Part shown: positions 29,001 to 40,613 of the stretch, piece by piece
How positions within the stretch are numbered: the first letter of the stretch is position 1
How the letters are laid out: each line of letters opens with the position of its first letter
Source: Onchocerca lupi
Taxonomy: Eukaryota > Nematoda > Chromadorea > Rhabditida > Onchocercidae
DNA length: 64,000 nt
Direction of reading: 5' to 3'
NCBI GenBank assembly: GCA_028564675.1
Contig: JAOVVO010000199.1
Span: 52,882-116,881, forward strand
Made by a program: the position numbers and the translations under genes
The notes under the pieces: generated by a model
Seen by the model: the letters and a program-made list of their open reading frames with translations, nothing else
Databases searched by the model: none
What the model was told of the DNA's origin: nothing

Positions 29001-32000
29001 TGTAAACTGCTTCATAAAAAAAGTTCTAAAAAATCTTCATAAAAAGTTTTTGTTAGAAGACGATGATAAAGATGCTTACTTCAAAAATTGTTGCCGCATC
29101 TCTACCACCAATTCCCCACCATGGAAACCAAATGGATCGTTTTCGAGTATCTGATTCCCATGATCGAAAGCCACGTGCGACACCTGTTGTATCATATTGC
29201 TCCACATCTTGTTCGACCTGAATTAATCACGTTTTATATTACGAAGATTTTAAAATTAAAACTTTGCTTTAAACATTCAAAAGTATCAAGATTTATTCCA
29301 GAAGAAATCGTCATGTTAAGATTGATTATCACTTGATTCGAAATTTTCCTTTTTTGATTAAAATAAGCATGAATACATATATTGATGTTAAAAGCAGAAA
29401 TTAAATTTTAGCTTATGTATTATTATATACTTCGTAATGGATTCTATTATTCTATCATCCTAAAAAATTTTATGGATCCTTACCGCTTTTGTGATAGTTG
29501 AAATTTATAAATAAAACAATTTGAAATTTAATGCTAATTCAAAATTTTTCCCAAACATACCAAATCTTTGGTGATATCATTGCCAGATTTCAGAAGTAAG
29601 ACACTTTGATCAATCGCAAGCAAAGCGCAATACGATTCCGGATCTGCTTTTATGGTATATTTTACTGAAGCGCCTGGTTCTGCTGTAGTATGATCAGCCG
29701 AAAGTGAAACCTAAAAAGAATACTGTAGTCTTATTAAATTCTTTTATATTTTTCATCTTCCATCGTATTTTTAACTTATTTAATTGATTCCTTAAACTAA
29801 TTTTTTAAAGTAATCTTTGGCTTTTAAATCAATAATTTTTTTTGAATTTTTTGATAAAGTTCAGTAAAAATTATTGATTGAAAGTCGAAGATTAATTTAA
29901 AGAAAATCAAATTATCTATTAAAATTTAAGATAATTAACATTGTTTCGGAATAATCCATCAACTCGAAAATCGGTTGCGTCGACTAGAATTTCTTGATTC
30001 GATGCTCGAACTGTATATACGACCAACATCGCTTTTGGTGCCATTTGCGATGTCGCTGTGAATGTAATCGTTGCCAAATCACCGTTAACTGACATACTTT
30101 GGACAAGAATTACAGATCCACGTGCTACCACCTAAAGTTTTATCTTTCAGGATACCTTTGCTTCTATTTATCACTTATATTTATGACACTCGATTTAGTG
30201 AAAGATTATCATAACATCTAAAAATTCAAAAACCTGAACACAAGGATTAATCAATAAATGTTATTTAACGATTTACGAACTTCATGCAAAGCTTCTGTGC
30301 ATTATTATTATCATTTGAAAGTCCTCCACACTATTCACTCACACTATTACTCGAAAATTCTGCGCACTATTACTCGCATTATCATTTGTTTGCACTTTTA
30401 AACCATATAATAGCCTGATAAATGATTATGGATTAACCTGATAAGTGATTGTAGATAATGGTTCGGTAGCCTTTACAGTGAATGATAATGTTTTCCCTGT
30501 ATCAACAATACCAGCATGATCGGCAATTAATTGCAAGAAATTGTTCGACGGACTTTTGCCGGCTTCAACATAAAGAATTGAATAAATGCTCGCATCTTTG
30601 AAATCGTCTTTTCCAGTACGATCATAATGCGCCTGCAATAATCAATAACATTTATCATTATAAAAATTAATGAATAAACAAAACAATTTATTTCTTAGAT
30701 TTAATTTGCATACTTACAACACATTAGTAATTAAGTAATGCATAGATAATCATTATTTGTAAATTTATCTCAAAACTTCTTGAGGGATAATGGAAGAAAT
30801 GATAAATTGAACTAAAAGACAGTTAGTCTATCAAGGTAAATGAGGATAGCATGAGATTAGCTTGAATTGATAACATAAAATTTGAAGTTCAAATAATCTG
30901 AAGATTGTCATCTTAATCATCAATTAAACTATTCATAATAATTAAGAAATGTATAATTGATAATGGAATTTTCAACAATAATCTATCACTTTTCAAGATA
31001 AAATTAATATCGAATGTCAACTTTTTTTAAATAACGAATGAAAAATTTGTTTTCTTCTTCATTCCTTTCCAAAAGAATGTTGGAATACAAAAAAAAAAAA
31101 AGATCAGAAGAATTGTTTAATAGGTTGAAATAGGTCGAAAATCAACTTGGAGAAGAAATAATTAATTAAGGTTGAAATAAAACGAAAAGCAAACTTCAAC
31201 TCGTGCATCGGTACAATTATTTGGTGGTTGCAGCGTAATAACAGCACTTCCGTGAGCATCTAAATCCACAATTTTAACTTCCTTCTCTTCGTGCTGTGTT
31301 ATCGAATCAGTTGAATAGAGATAGCTGTAGAATGTTGTTACCTGAATGATTCATCGATTAAAATTTATAAAAATAGGTATGATAAATGACAAAAATGATA
31401 AATGATGACAGACGACAAAATGTCTTTGTTGCATTATTATCATTCCGAAGTTCATGTTTTGTTTAATATATATCCCTCTAATCGATAATTTTTCGAAATA
31501 ATGAGTAATTAGCGGCTTAATTAATATCATAAATTTAGCAATTACCTGTACACGTTTAGGTATGGTAGCCTTAATTGGTGTATCATCCATTTGTTTCAAT
31601 GTAATAACGACATTATATCCGAGACCAGGTTTGAATGTTTCACCTTGCTTTTCCATATCTAATTTGACATCATGTCGATAAGCAATAATCTTAAATGCTA
31701 AATTTATTCAGCACTTTTAAATTTCAGAAAAAAAAAAGAAACTTTCGAGTCAATTTTTATCAGCCAGAAAAAAAAAAGAATTATAAGCCATAAAGATAAG
31801 TTTATTTTAAAAGAATCATAATAAAGATTACACATGATAAAAATAGGCCTATTTATGGGAATCATAATAAAGATTATTTATTACAAACCGTACAAATAAA
31901 TCTATTTTGAAGAATTATAACAAAAATTACTTGTGATAAACCACAAAGACAAGCTTGTATTGCAAAAATCATAACAGATAAGGCTTATTTTGCAAGATCA

Positions 32001-34872
32001 TAATAAAGATTACCTATGATAAATCATATCATAACAAAGATTTCTATGACAAATTATAAAAATAAATCTATTTTATAAAAATTATGACAAAGATTACCTG
32101 TGTGGTAGCATTTCGTTTAATATCAGTCAAATCTTCGGTAACTGTTGCTGTAATCTTCACTGAACTACCACCATATCCTGTTACCAATTTATGTTTCTTC
32201 AATTCTTCGTTAGTGAAAACAATAATTGCTTCTCCCATATTATTCAAATTTACTATTCTTTCAATAATATTTCCTTGCTCTGTCTATAAATAATCTATTG
32301 AAAGCTTATAAATTTCAATTATAATAATAAATTTCATAAACTAATGAATAAAATTAAATTTAAACCTTTTCAATGCTGCCATCCTCTGCGACAATTAATG
32401 GTACCGCAAAATGATTCCAAGGTAATTCTAAAGTCACTTTTGCTTTACCAGATACTCCTTTCCCATATGTGTATCTATAATAACTATTTTGACAACTAAT
32501 GTATAAAACGTGAAAATTAAAAGAAAACGTGAAATTATAACTGATTCGGGACAGTTATTGGATCATTATTTTAGTATTACGCAGGAAAGAGTAAATTGTT
32601 GAAATCAATCAATACATCCATTTCCAAAGTACTTGAAATGGATGCATCAATTAATTTCAGATATTCTCTGAAATTTTTATAAGAAATATGCAAATATAAA
32701 TCAGCTAATATTGATATCCTAACTCAATGATTATACCGGAATCAATGATAAAATTATAAAATATATAAATAAATTACTTAGCCTCAACATGAACACTTAG
32801 ATCATCATTGATCGTAATAAAACTTGGCGTTTTCACGTTTACTTCAAATTTTGGCAATACGTATTTATCGACCGTAAATTCTTTCTCGAATTTAATACCA
32901 CTTTTTGTCTTTACTATTATTTGCCAATCACCAAGCGGTGGTTCTACCGATAGTTCTAATTCATTTGAGTAAATTCCTGCAAAATGTGTTTTTCCGGATC
33001 ATTTTTTTTTCTTTGGCTTATCCTTCTCATAGAAAATTTTAAATATTTCAACAAAAAATTCGAATAAATCATGAATTTTCAATATATACCTTTTATCAAT
33101 GATTGATCATTTTTCTGGCTAATAATATTCTGATTCGGATCTTTGATAATCACCGAAACAGTTTCCGAATAAGGTTTTAAATCAGGCTTTACCACTACTA
33201 CACGATATCGCACTGCAATTCTTATGCATATCACGTGGAATCTAACAATTTGAGTTTTTTAAAATTTAAAAATTACGAATTAAGAAAGAAATCTTCTATT
33301 TAGACAATTTTCAAGTTTAAAGAAATTTAACGAAACGAACCGGTAGATCCAGGTTTGTAGATTGCCTTATCAGTTTGTATAAATATTGAAAGAGACTTTC
33401 CATCAAAACGAACTTCTTCCTCAGCTTCGAATAAAATGTTTGAACCCAACGTCTCTCCTCTCACGTATACTTTATAAAGTGAGCCTGGTAGAAGAATTTC
33501 AGGGGATAATTCATCGATTGTTATTGTTTGTGGTACTCCTGAAATTATTTGAAATAAATCAATCGATAATTTAATCAAACAAATGATGCATTTATTTTAC
33601 AATCTATATTAGAAATCAGAAAATTATCAAAACTTGATTAAATTAATTGATTAAGTTTGATTAACTCAATACTTATTAAGCATCTTATTTACGAATCTAA
33701 ATATTCTGAATGAAAGTAATTATAATAATCTAAAAATTTCATTAGGTAAATTTTTAAATTCTAAATTTTAAAAATATACTTTCTCTTCGGTATAATTAAA
33801 TATACTTACTTCATTCATATTTTGAAATTTTTATTGAATCACATTGTAGTAAGTTAAATTTATTAACATTTATAAATTAATATTTGATAAAATAATTAAT
33901 ATGATAATCTCTACGGTAATCATAACAAACGATAAATGAAAGATGAGTGAAGGGAATTTTATAATCGATCCAAGATTTAAAAAATCAATATTTATAGCCT
34001 GGGTTTAGCTAGTCTTATTTTTTAACTTCTCCTTTTTTCATTTTTCTTACTTCCTCGTTATATTCTCTGATTGAATACAATATTAGCAAATCATAGGATA
34101 TGAAAATTTTTAGCTTAAAACATAGATTGTTTTAAGATAAAATTTTTAATATCCTATGATCCTAAGATGAACCATTTTAGAACTAATTTTTAGAATTCGA
34201 ATTATGATAAGATGATAAATTATTGATAATAATCATAATGATGAAGATGACCTGTTTTAACATTATTTACAACACGAGCTCCAACGGTATCATTTTGAAT
34301 AGTTCGTATTTCAACTCTTACGATATGATCGCTTTCCGAACTTTTAAGTATATTTACCGAAACAGCATACGGTAAACTTGGCCTTACCACTTTAGGCGCA
34401 ATCACCAGATATGTTCCAGGACTGAAATTCCATTTTAAATTTCAATAATTCATTTCATCGCAGTAAATACAATTAATGAAGATGATATGATTATTTTTAA
34501 CATTAACTTGAAATCTTCTGTAACATTCCAAATTTATTTATATATGTAATACTTAAAAAACAGATCCTTATTGATTACTTGAATCATTACATTTCTATCT
34601 AATTAATCAATTAATTAACCATTAGTTGATACTTGTACTTGTTAAATGTTACATTCCTGATATTTTGCTAAGTAAGAATTTTAGAAGCTAAGCATTGAGT
34701 CATTTAAGGTTAAAGGTTAACCTTAACAGTTTGAATAAATAAATTATAAAATTTACTATGTTTTTTCAGGCTCATTGGTAGTAGAATGAGGCCATATTGG
34801 TTTCAGGATAGCAATAACCGTCATTAAACGTAAGGCTATGGCAATTAAGCCAAATAGCCACATTTTAAACAT
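13896..34872 (-). CDS. Thioester-containing protein (TEP; A2M/complement family)
   Basis: Exons in transcript order: 34872-34757, 34421-34252, 33538-33341, 33212-33090, 32976-32778, 32474-32366, 32283-32098, 31689-31546, 31341-31195, 30632-30438, 30131-29940, 29710-29561, 29217-29080, 28936-28879, then 26770-26581 or 24135-23964, then 21381-21264, 20757-20644, 20418-20339, 20161-19987, 19900-19753, 18637-18436, 17567-17402, 17230-17114, 16784-16622, 16384-16179, 16044-15895, 15310-15135, 14961-14796, 14600-14490, 14096-13896. Every junction keeps frame; total is 1,535 aa (first alternative) or 1,529 aa (second). Family landmarks: signal peptide; macroglobulin-type VIAPKVVRPSLPY and IYKPGSTVRYR; FPESWIW; PDTITSWVASAF; LTVFRPFFI; thioester GCGEQNM (Cys1004/Gln1007); VHHKAMQGG (His1119, 112 residues past the Gln); FGGFSSTQDTVMALQAL; receptor-binding-domain-like CCNYTKPNSRSNMAV. 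Known TEPs are secreted or surface proteins that bind covalently to microbes or proteases. The C-terminus is CD109-like. The start ATG has an in-frame TAA 18 bases upstream. Confidence 0.93.
15453..15532. repeat. Intronic inverted repeat, 19-bp perfect stem
   Basis: Arms tgtcactgctcttttctga (15453-15471) and tcagaaaagagcagtgaca (15514-15532) are perfect complements. Inside, gaaatac/gtatttc can add a 7-bp stem, leaving an 18-nt one-sided bulge and a 12-nt loop. It lies in the TEP intron between the exons at 16044-15895 and 15310-15135. Confidence 0.7.
16870..17040. repeat. Intronic tandem repeat, about 55-60 bp, 3 copies
   Basis: Three diverged copies of a unit like gttcacgtaaattccaaaaa plus 'gacgtttgatatgaaagctt', within the TEP intron between exons 17230-17114 and 16784-16622. 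Confidence 0.55.
18211..18339. repeat. Imperfect foldback element in a TEP intron
   Basis: A left arm at 18211-18247 (starting aattgataattttaaaattt) is complementary, at roughly 80 percent, to 18303-18339. Nested complementarity around 'ataggaattaaaaat' and 'attcctaattaattttt' suggests an old palindromic MITE-like insertion. Confidence 0.45.
18436..18637 (-). CDS. TEP thioester exon
   Basis: Encodes GDLLGSALANIDSLIRMPYG followed by CGEQNM. The GCGEQ codons are at 18581-18567, so the Cys and Gln that form the internal thioester are both intact. The exon continues with a helix ending KYMESGYQRELTYR, typical of the alpha-helical TED domain. Confidence 0.93.
22826..23140 (-). mobile_element. Dispersed repeat, copy A (reverse orientation, partly nested)
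   Basis: Contains, in reverse, the motif catgcgcctattcg twice (near 22830 and 23120) and the family core 'aaatttcaaatcaatcggtg' followed by a tttttatttatatagat end (around 22996-23110). It shares these with 44286-44640 and 49060-49335. A 27-bp unit 'aagaataaacatgtttaccg' is duplicated at 22882-22945. Family unknown; non-autonomous, no transposase seen. It lies inside a large TEP intron. Confidence 0.5.
23239..23482 (+). pseudogene. Decayed ORF remnant next to dispersed repeat A
   Basis: One plus-strand frame reads like protein but holds four stops (23275, 23287, 23362, 23416). Readable pieces include AEIFNPDTIVFTT, NDSEELEFVNTLESIERNM and SLQKIITHLDEHEMTVL. The composition (Glu/Asp/Leu-rich, helical) is unlike the surrounding intron. 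It may be the remains of a transposon protein or a retrocopy; I do not recognise the family. Confidence 0.3.
23438..23482. repeat. Three-part palindrome
   Basis: aacgtatcacgat (23438-23450) pairs perfectly with atcgtgatacgtt (23470-23482), while the middle tgatacgtttt can also pair with aaaacgtatca. Three alternating copies of one 10-bp word (cgtatca/tgatacg) form competing hairpins. Confidence 0.55.
23964..24135 (-). CDS. TEP alternative exon 15b (hypervariable segment)
   Basis: 172 nt, acceptor cattttag|TGACTT and donor ATTCG|gtattg. Same entry and exit phases as exon 15a. It encodes TFKSWRRFPAIAFGYARSVV at the start and LPKIRKLFPETWVWSNMQI at the end. The first two-thirds are unrelated to 15a, while the last dozen residues align closely (IRKxFPExWxW). 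It is open throughout, with no stop or frameshift, so it looks like a maintained alternative exon. Skipping 15a and using 15b gives a 1,529-residue protein. Confidence 0.82.
25792..25965 (+). CDS. Candidate nested exon on the opposite strand of a TEP intron
   Basis: 58 codons open between a good acceptor (aatattacag|TACTTT) and a donor (ATTACT|gtaaga), exactly in frame at both ends. It encodes a Leu/Asn/Glu-rich stretch including HRNDDLMLVLEVTLNSIE. No partner exon, start or known domain was found nearby, so it could be a nested gene exon or a chance open frame. Confidence 0.25.
26300..26395. repeat. Short tandem repeat, about 33 bp, 3 copies
   Basis: Three copies of 'gtgtactaagttaattaata' plus an 'atataat' spacer in the intron just downstream of TEP exon 15a. 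Confidence 0.45.
26581..26770 (-). CDS. TEP alternative exon 15a (hypervariable segment)
   Basis: 190 nt, acceptor atatttcag|GATTTG and donor GCAGA|gtaaga. It takes one base from exon 14 (GCAC|gtaagt) and leaves two for exon 16 (ag|AGGTAC). It encodes RFAQAVLAQPLG and onward to a shared end SEITRIRKNFPESWIW followed by NATFAAE. It lies where A2M-family proteins carry the bait/hypervariable region, just before the PDTIT segment. Entry and exit phases are the same as those of exon 15b; using both together would break the frame. Confidence 0.85.
28610..28870. repeat. Degenerate tandem repeat beside TEP exon 14
   Basis: Two to three diverged copies, about 100 bp each, with shared blocks 'gcacgtgataa', 'aattcatatgctaggataa' and 'gagaaaaaggta'. 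The array stops only a few bases from the exon 14 donor. Confidence 0.5.
31690..32097. repeat. Intron made of copies of its own splice-donor region
   Basis: This TEP intron consists of about six diverged units, about 55-60 bp each, carrying 'ataacaaagattacctgtga' or close variants. The unit nearest exon 7 contains the real donor (CACAG|gtaatc, which is gattacctgtg on the plus strand). The other units repeat donor-like attacctatga, attacttgtga and attacacatga. Confidence 0.6.
34090..34160. repeat. 71-nt near-perfect hairpin in a TEP intron
   Basis: Arms at 34090-34121 and 34129-34160 pair at 29 of 32 positions around a 7-nt loop (atagatt). The outer 12 pairs (atcataggatat/atatcctatgat) are perfect. 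Size and shape are in the pre-miRNA range, but the stem is very AT-rich, so a tiny MITE is the alternative. It is in the intron between exons 34421-34252 and 33538-33341. Confidence 0.7.
34757..34872 (-). CDS. TEP exon 1: signal peptide
   Basis: Encodes MFKMWLFGLIAIALRLMTVIA and a short linker ending EPEKT, donor ACATA|gtaaat. A second in-frame Met at codon 4 could also start translation. Upstream AG sites at roughly 34905-34930 (ttgcttccag, atatcag) could be a 5'UTR intron acceptor or a spliced-leader site; the sequence alone does not decide. Confidence 0.85.
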
Positions 34873-35175
34873 TTTGCTCTTTCCGGATTAACTATCGTTC
34901 TGGAAGCAATGATTTGTTCAATTCCTGATATTAATTATAATATAAAATTCAAAAACGAATAATAAATTAAAATTAGATGTAAGACGTCGAAAAAAAGTGA
35001 TAACAATTTGATACGTTACAGTTAATATCAGTCTCAATTTTTATATCAGATAAAAACGTACAATAGAAAATGATACATTATTATATAATAAAAGCTATTA
35101 AAATTAAAAACAATTATTATCGGTAGAATATGTAAAGATATTTGTTAGATAAATATTTTAATAATTTATTATAAA

Positions 35176-35330
35176 CACGTAGACAAATATTTTTTCAACA
35201 ATTTCTCACGTAGACAAGTTTTTCCTCAACAATTTCTCACGTAGACAAGTTTTTCTTCAACAATTTCTCACGTAGAAAAATATTTTTTCAACGATTTTTC
35301 ACATAGATATTATTCTAACGATATCTTATG
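35176..35330. repeat. Minisatellite, 31 bp, about 4-5 copies
   Basis: Near-perfect copies of cacgtagacaagtttttcct plus 'caacaatttct', decaying toward the right end. It sits about 300 bp upstream of the TEP start codon, so within or near its likely promoter. Confidence 0.75.
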
Positions 35331-35940
35331 CATACATTGATCTCACATTTTTAATATCAATTAATAAAATATATTGATCAAATTAGTATCATATTTTCAC
35401 TTTCATTTTAATTCATTTTAAATATGTAAATAAAATGATCCAATATAATCATTATTTTTCTTTTCCTTATTCATAATTATCTTCTGAAAAATCAAATAAT
35501 TGTACGGGAATGAAAGTTTAAATTAGTGATAATTGATCGGATATTTGAAATGGAAAATAATTTCATTTGAAATGATAAATTTCAACGGTGAAAAATCATT
35601 TAAAACATATTTTATTGAAACAGGATCTGAGATTTTAGACAAAAATTATGACTAAATTCTGATAGAGATGACAATATTTCCAATCAAATTTACTGAATTA
35701 TCGAAAACTTATATTTTTTTTTTTCACAAATTACTAATAAGTGATACTGGCATAAATTAAAATTAAGAAAAAATTATCCGGATTTTTGAATATTTAAGTA
35801 TCGAATGTAAAATCAAATTTATTCTACGAAAATTTCGAATTAATGTTATCCTCGGATATTATTTTTCACAAAAAATATTCATTTCTATTATTGGAATAAA
35901 TCTTTTAAAAAAGAAAAAATTAGAATACTGTTTTAAAATA

Positions 35941-35990
35941 TAATAACATGGAAGAGAGAGGGAGGGAGAGAGAGAGAGAGAGAGGGACAT
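35941..35990. repeat. (GA)n microsatellite
   Basis: Almost pure GA/GGGA run. Similar runs occur near 5310-5335, 38841-38870 and 44716-44765. Confidence 0.8.
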
Positions 35991-36179
35991 TTTGATGGAA
36001 TGAAGAAAAATTAAAAATGGAATATAATTTGTCAAAAATGCATTCAAAACATTGAAATTAACAAAAAAAAAAAAAAAAAAAAAATTCTTGTTGAAATGGA
36101 TTAAATTAAAAATGAGCATTATTTAAATAAAAGCAAATAGCATTTTATTTACATTTTTAGCAAATTTATGAAAATTGTA

Positions 36180-37130
36180 GCCATTAAATTCGATTACTTT
36201 AATAACAATAAGCTACAAAATTTGAATCATAATTAAAGATTCTGATATTAATTCTATCGTAACGAACGATTTTCGGTAATACTACTAATGTACGATACAA
36301 TTACTACTGATAATAATACAGTAAAACTATCGGCAATAGTACCGTATGACTATTATTATTGATTCAGATGTAATTAGCAACTGCAAAGTTTTAAAGATTT
36401 AAGCTTAAATCATCCTGATCAAAAATTCCAGATATTAATTCTAAGTAATGAACGATTACGGTAACGATACAGTACAACTACTACCATTCATTCAGATACA
36501 ATTTCGCAAACTGCAAAAATATGAAAAGATCGTAAATAATCAAATTTCTTTCCCGAAAAATAATTAAATAGCGACAAGATTTCTTCGAAATTGGCATGTA
36601 AATTCCAATAATATATGACGTATCGTATCACACAAACTTGCAAAACTTGAATTTACAAAACAATCAGCAAAAACAAAAAAAAAAAATCTACAAAACCGCA
36701 ATTTTTGTCGAAAATTCCGATATTTAATTACAAGTTAACGAATACAAATTTCGATTAATACAACAATTAATGATTCAGATGCTTAAATAATCAAATAGTG
36801 GCTGGTGTAAAAATTCGACTGTAAATTTCAATCAACAATGATGTAGTCGTAAACAAAAAATGTACAAAATTTGAAAAATCACAAAATTCCGGCATTAATT
36901 TCTACAGATAATGGATAATTTCGGCAAAATAATACAATTACTAATGATTCAGATGAATAGTGATTCAGATGGTACAAATAAACTAATGATTCAGATGAAT
37001 AGTGATTCAGATGGTACAAATAAACTAATGATTCAGATGCAATTAAACAAATGCAAAGTATTGCAAATCTTAAATAATTAAAATTTTTTCATTTTTTTTT
37101 TTTGTTCCGAAAAAGAATTAAAATAGCGGT
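36180..37130. repeat. Long degenerate tandem repeat, about 200 bp, 4 copies
   Basis: Each copy carries 'attccgatattaattctaag' followed by 'taacgaacgatt', 'cggtaata' and 'gattcagatg' and then 'gcaaactgcaaaa'. Inside, a 44-bp piece with two gattcagatg words is duplicated almost exactly at about 36952-37040. No coding capacity. Confidence 0.6.
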
Positions 37131-37174
37131 TATCGAGAATGATGATAGTGCAAATTGTGTCAGTTGCTTTTTTC

Positions 37175-37205
<31 letters not shown>

Positions 37206-40200
37206 AATACAAAAAAAAAAAAAAAAAAAAAAAAATAAATAGTCCGAAAAAATGACACCATTAGCAATAGCAATAATAGTACTAGTAATGATTAAGAATA
37301 GCAATTATCGATTGATTTAATTGATCAATTTTGTTTACGAAAAAGTTACAATTTTCAAATAATTCCAAAATATTGCCATTTTGAGAAAATCATTTCAAAA
37401 ATTTTTGTTTGAATTAGTCAGTCCTGTTTGTCAATATCAAAATGTAATGGCACTAATGAAAATGGCATTTTTCAATGGAAAATAAGGCAAAATTGCCGTA
37501 CGTACGACTTCTGAATGCATCCGTTTGCTTGCTCTGTTTCAAACTTTTCAAACCAGTTTCAACACTTTTTAATTTTTCGGAGAAATTTTAAGAAAGAAGG
37601 GAAAAAAAATTGAATTTTTTTTTTTTTTATTTTTTTGAAAAAGAATTTCTTGAAGAATAGGAAAAATGTTTATTTACAAATATCAAATTTCATCAATTAA
37701 TAATAATGATAGTGTTTAATTCAAAAAAAAAAAAAAAAAAAAAATTTCGAAAGAAAAAGGATGAGAGAAAAGATAGAATGAAATTATCATTCTTAGATTA
37801 TCCTAATCAATTCAGGTCATTTAATGAACAATTTAAAGAGTTGATAGAATTGAGAGAAAAAGAAATGATGGTCATTTTATTGATTTCGGAATTTTTGTAT
37901 TATTTTTTAACAGCAATCAATTGAAAAGATAATTTATCGATAATTTTTTGATAATTAATTAATTAATTAATAACCTTTCTTATTTTTACAGTCAAATGAT
38001 AATTACATCAAATCACTCATGTATAGTTTGTAATAATACAATAAATATTTTTGGAAAAAAAAAGAAAGAGAAATAAATATGGATTGATCAAAATAAGCCA
38101 AGAAGAGATGAATATTTTTATTGATTTAATTTGAAATAAAAAAAAAAGTTGGAAAAAAAGGATTTATTCGATTTTTCTATTCTATTGATATCAACAATTT
38201 ATAATTAAAAATGAAAATCGATAAAAAGATCGCATAAAATGATAACAAAAATCATTTGAGCATTTAATTTTGCAATAATGCGGCAATAATGATCATAACA
38301 TTTATTTCAACCATCAACAAAATTATTTTCATTGATGAGAAAAAAAAAAAAAAAAAAAAAAAGAAGAGGAAAAATACGAATGATACTAAGTTTGTTTACA
38401 AGTTCTTTCCATCAATAAGATTAAAGATTCATTTTTCGATTAATTTCAATTGTAAAAATTTCTGCTCAATTTCAAATTCCAACAAATATTTTTGATGATA
38501 AAAAAAAAAAAGAAAAAAAGAAAAGAAAATTGCAAATGATACTTGAATTTGATTATCGATTTGATTATCGATTATTGATTATGATACTTAAATTATCATG
38601 CTTTAATAAAATCAAAGAATCATTTTAGATTAATTTTGATGGCAAAATTTTATGCTAACAAAAAAAGTTACAAATTGAATTAGAAAAAGTGCGAGAAGAA
38701 AATTTAACACAGATAAAAATGAATTTGCTGCAAATTATCGATGAATTTTTTGGAGGAAAGAGATTTGAGAAAGAATCAGAAAGTTAAAAAAAAAAAAAAA
38801 AAAAAAAAGAGGGAAAAAAGAAAGAGAAATGTGAAATGTCAAAGAGAGAGAGAGAGAGGGAGAGAGAGATGGAAATTCGAAAATTGTTGTGTCCTCGAGA
38901 GAAAAAATAATTAATCTTAATTGTTCGATCAGCACAATTTCATCTATTTTTTTTTTCTTTTTAATCTCAACTAATTAATTAATCAAAGATTGCATCCGTT
39001 AATTATCAAACAGGTGCTTATCCTTATATATATGATAATTTTATCACTTCATTATTTCTAGAAATATTATATTAGATATATCTGTTCTCATATAAGTGTA
39101 CAGGTATGTCCGATAAATGCTTATTCAAGGTATTCATTTGTAATTTTCGTCTGATAAATATCAACATTCAAGGACATTTATCAAAACGGGTGTTGATTAT
39201 TAATCATAAATTTATGACAGATTGATAACTATGATAAGTTGAAAACTGACAATTAAAATATGGTTAGTTAATTGCCATAGTAGTGATAATGATTGATAAT
39301 AGAAAAAAAAAAATACATTAAAAAAATTACAAATACTTGACTGTATTATAATATTAAAATATTATTGTATCATTTGAATTGTAATTTTAATTTAATCATT
39401 TAAATCGTAGTTTTAAAAATTGTTTAAATTTTAAATAGAATATAATTATAGAAATAAATTATGAAAGTATCGAAAAGAAACATTTTTGATTTTAATTCTA
39501 TTACAATTACTGCAAGTAATAGTGAATTGTGAATGTTAAAAATTGTAAATGATAAGAGAATATATGATTATCATCATTTTTGGATCAATGAAATTCTCTA
39601 AAATCCAACAAAATAGTTTAAAAAGTAAATGATAGAAATGATTCAACTTAATGTACGATAAAAATAAAATAAAATTTACTGTGTGATTCAGTGGAAAACA
39701 AAATTGATAATATGAAAAGATCAATTTCCAGTATGATCATTTCTTGGATATAAAAAAATGATAAATTTTCATAAAAATAACAATAAAATATGAATAAATA
39801 ATCAGAAAAGATAAATAAACAGATAAAAAAACGGATGCATTTCAAGTATGAAATAGATAGATTTCATTTTAAAAAAAAGTTTGACTTATGATGTCATAGT
39901 AAGTAATCAGCCTGGTATTTTAGCCAATCATTTTGATAATTTTCAAAAAAAAGAAAAAAATTTTTTTTTTTTAACTTTTCACTTAAACAAAATTGATTAA
40001 TAGAGGAAATAATAATGAAGAATTCTCGAAAGAATGTTTGAAACACAAGAAATAAAGAAAAAAAAAAAAGAATTTTTCAGAGAATTCTTCTTTATTTTCA
40101 CAAAAAAAAAAAAAAAGAAAAATTTAAGGAAAAGAAAAAATTTTACCTTTAACTTATTTAACATTAATGGAAAGAAAAATACGTCACTTTTCAAATTTCT

Positions 40201-40451
40201 CAATTTCAACAATAGAATTTCGAAAATTTTTGACAATGACGAATTTTAAAATTTAAAATTTAACAGAATCATTTTGTTTTGAGGTTAAAATGATGAAATG
40301 ATTGTGAACAATCGTAAATGCATTCTTGTATCATTGTCGAATAACAACAAACTAAAGAGAATACTAATATTCATCGCCATTTTTCGTGTCCCCAAATTTT
40401 TCCCAACCTATTTCTGTCACCGAATTCATTTATTAGTACCAATAAATAACA

Positions 40452-40494
40452 ACAACTATTATTATTGTTATTATTATCATTATCATTATTATTA

Positions 40495-40556
<62 letters not shown>

Positions 40557-40613
40557 GCTATTATTAGTATTACTGTGACATCAATTACTATTATTAGTAT
40601 TACTGTGACACCA
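40452..40613. repeat. (TAT)n microsatellite plus 29-bp duplication
   Basis: About 110 bp of tat/tca triplets, followed by a direct duplication of 'tattagtattactgtgacat'. The Ile- or Tyr-rich open frames across it are artefacts of the triplet repeat. Confidence 0.85.

Noticed and set aside
31690..31697. Acceptor aatttag|CATTTAAG for TEP exon 31689-31546
   Set aside because: Out of phase with the preceding exon; gcatttaag|ATTATT restores frame, although it is a weaker site.
39997..40249. Overlapping Phe-rich and Lys-rich frames on both strands
   Set aside because: Product of alternating poly(A)/poly(T) tracts.
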